Of a DNA stretch of 7,088 bases, positions 5,931-7,088 are shown in pieces. The DNA is from Niastella sp. (lineage in GTDB: Bacteria > Bacteroidota > Bacteroidia > Chitinophagales > Chitinophagaceae). Position 1 is the first letter of the stretch; every line of letters begins with the position of its first letter. The position numbers and the translations under genes are program-made. The stretch lies in NCBI GenBank assembly GCA_021154515.1, contig JAJKIL010000018.1, positions 1-7,088 on the forward strand. Direction: 5' to 3'. The notes under the pieces are model-generated. The model was given only the letters and a program-made list of their open reading frames with translations, searched no databases and had not been told where the DNA came from.

Positions 5931-7088
5931 TTAATTAAAGTTCATAGTGAAAAGGATCCTTTTGTCTTTCGCTTCCCCCGCGTCCATCACCCACAATTTG
6001 TCGTACTTCCCTTCAGACCATTTATCGATAAAACTATCATAGTACTTACTTCCGGGGTTACCGCTTTGTCCGCCCGGATAAATGCCCCAGGCCTCAGTTT
6101 TATCAGTCAACTCAACGATCATGCGCCAACTGGGCCCATGAAATTGTTTGGTGGCATTGATCATATTGGCGCCGCCGCCAGTCATTAAATGAAAACGGCT
6201 CAGGGGCGCCAGCCGCAGTAAATGCCTGATGCCTGTATCTTTATATTTACCCCAGTTCAGGTTGGCTTTTTGATCGGCCATAGATACAACCGGTACTGCT
6301 TTTTTAAAGGCTGCGGTTATCACATCCTGGATCGATTCTACCTGGTTGGTTTTAATGTTATCGGCAAATTTAAAGTTCGACATGGTAAGACAATGCACCA
6401 GGGTAGCTTCCATGGGTATTTTTACCGGTTTACTGGCTACGTCCAGGTCGTCGTTCCATACTTCCGCCTCCAGGTTATCGAACCACAGTTCAAAAATAGC
6501 CGGTGCTTTTTCAACAGCATCGCCGCGTAAATTCCAGCCGCGTAAAATATCGAGGTATTTTTTTTCTTCAATACTTAATGTACTTTCATCTACATTGCTC
6601 ATCAACAGGGGCAAAGCAGTTTCTGCAAACACATTGAAATTATCGGTCTGCATTTTCTTCATATCATCGATGGTGATATCGCTCAATTGTCGCAGGTACC
6701 GGTTTATGGCAATTCCCCGGTAAATAGTATACTCACATCCCAGGTAATAGGGATAAGCAGAATCTGCCGGCGTTTGGTTAGCGCTGCTTACAAAACCGCG
6801 GGCCGGGTTCTCAATGTGCGGGTTCTCCTGCTGTTCAATAGTTCCCTGCCACAAATAAGAAGAATCAACACCGGGCATAATGAAATCGCCCTGGCGCCGC
6901 CATTTGGCCGGAAACTCACCCTGTTGCCAGATGGCGATGTCGCCGCTTTTGTCGGCAAACACAAAGTTCTGACCGGGGCAACGAAAATTCTTAATCGCCT
7001 CGTGATAATCCCCAATATTCTTCATGCGGTTGAGCTGGTAAAAAGTTTTCAGCTCGTTGGATCCCTCGTGCGCTTTCCATTTTACTGC
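5931..7088 (-). CDS. Penicillin acylase family protein (Ntn-hydrolase), N-terminal part outside the window
   Basis: The reading frame is open from the right edge (7088) to a TAA at 5931-5933 and gives 385 residues of the beta subunit. The ATG at 7025 is internal: the 21 codons before it encode KWKAHEGSNELKTFYQLNR-like sequence typical of the family. Other family segments are PGQNFVFADKSGDIAIWQQGEFP (about 38-60), FVSSANQTPADSAYPYYLG (about 96-114), HGPSWRM (about 317-323) and PGGQSGNP (about 338-345). Members are made as precursors that self-cleave into alpha and beta chains. The new beta-chain N-terminal serine is the nucleophile and hydrolyses amide bonds of acylated compounds such as penicillins or acyl-homoserine lactones. 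That serine, the linker and the alpha chain (roughly half of an approximately 800-aa precursor) lie beyond the window, so activity and substrate cannot be judged. Most relatives are exported to the periplasm. It is the first visible gene of the cluster with the two membrane proteins. Confidence 0.92.
   Translation of the reverse strand, partial: AVKWKAHEGSNELKTFYQLNRMKNIGDYHEAIKNFRCPGQNFVFADKSGDIAIWQQGEFPAKWRRQGDFIMPGVDSSYLWQGTIEQQENPHIENPARGFVSSANQTPADSAYPYYLGCEYTIYRGIAINRYLRQLSDITIDDMKKMQTDNFNVFAETALPLLMSNVDESTLSIEEKKYLDILRGWNLRGDAVEKAPAIFELWFDNLEAEVWNDDLDVASKPVKIPMEATLVHCLTMSNFKFADNIKTNQVESIQDVITAAFKKAVPVVSMADQKANLNWGKYKDTGIRHLLRLAPLSRFHLMTGGGANMINATKQFHGPSWRMIVELTDKTEAWGIYPGGQSGNPGSKYYDSFIDKWSEGKYDKLWVMDAGEAKDKRILFTMNFN

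Noticed and set aside
7023..7025. ATG as the start of the penicillin acylase gene
   Set aside because: The 21 upstream codons to the window edge encode family-typical beta-subunit sequence, so the gene is truncated by the edge and not short.

Overview
The window looks like chromosome from a Bacteroidota species, most likely the family Chitinophagaceae. The evidence is a DUF5686 outer-membrane protein with a carboxypeptidase-like regulatory domain, start codons without Shine-Dalgarno sequences, a promoter matching the Bacteroidota TTG / TAnnTTTG consensus, and intergenic heptad repeats of a kind I associate with this phylum. The family assignment is an impression from gene style, not a computed placement.

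Layout. Positions 1-669 (+) are the 3' two thirds of a lactonase-family (YbhE/Pgl-like) beta-propeller gene that enters from the left. A 644-bp interval (670-1313) without a convincing gene follows. All remaining genes lie on the minus strand and read right to left: a penicillin acylase family gene whose 5' end is beyond the right edge (5931-7088), a 120-aa four-helix membrane protein of unknown function (5561-5923), an RDD-family membrane protein (5091-5552), a large DUF5686 outer-membrane protein (2548-5013) and the tRNA U34 hydroxylase gene trhO (1314-2348). The first three are separated by 7 and 8 bp and are probably one operon. DUF5686 follows after 77 bp and could belong to it. trhO lies 199 bp further on and appears to have its own promoter.

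The proteins are conventional: sugar-lactone hydrolysis, tRNA wobble modification, envelope functions and an Ntn-hydrolase amidase. I see no shared pathway.

The unusual content is noncoding. (a) The interval between the convergent lactonase and trhO genes is bounded by inverted copies of a three-unit 7-bp repeat (GTTTCAR) and flanked by a 5-bp direct repeat, CGCCT. Its right half is an indel-free array of 13 degenerate units with an exact 20-bp period, each built on a TTCC-N5-GGAA-like dyad. Removing the interval would leave the two convergent genes with stops only 4 nt apart, so it resembles a non-autonomous inserted element. (b) The gap between DUF5686 and trhO is mostly a second inverted structure, made of a different 7-bp repeat (CAATWGG-like) around a GC-rich inner hairpin. 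It abuts the DUF5686 stop codon, and its left arm supplies the predicted -33 box of trhO. In three genes, heptad repeats begin within 3-6 nt after the stop codon. These two structures are the main candidates for something undescribed.
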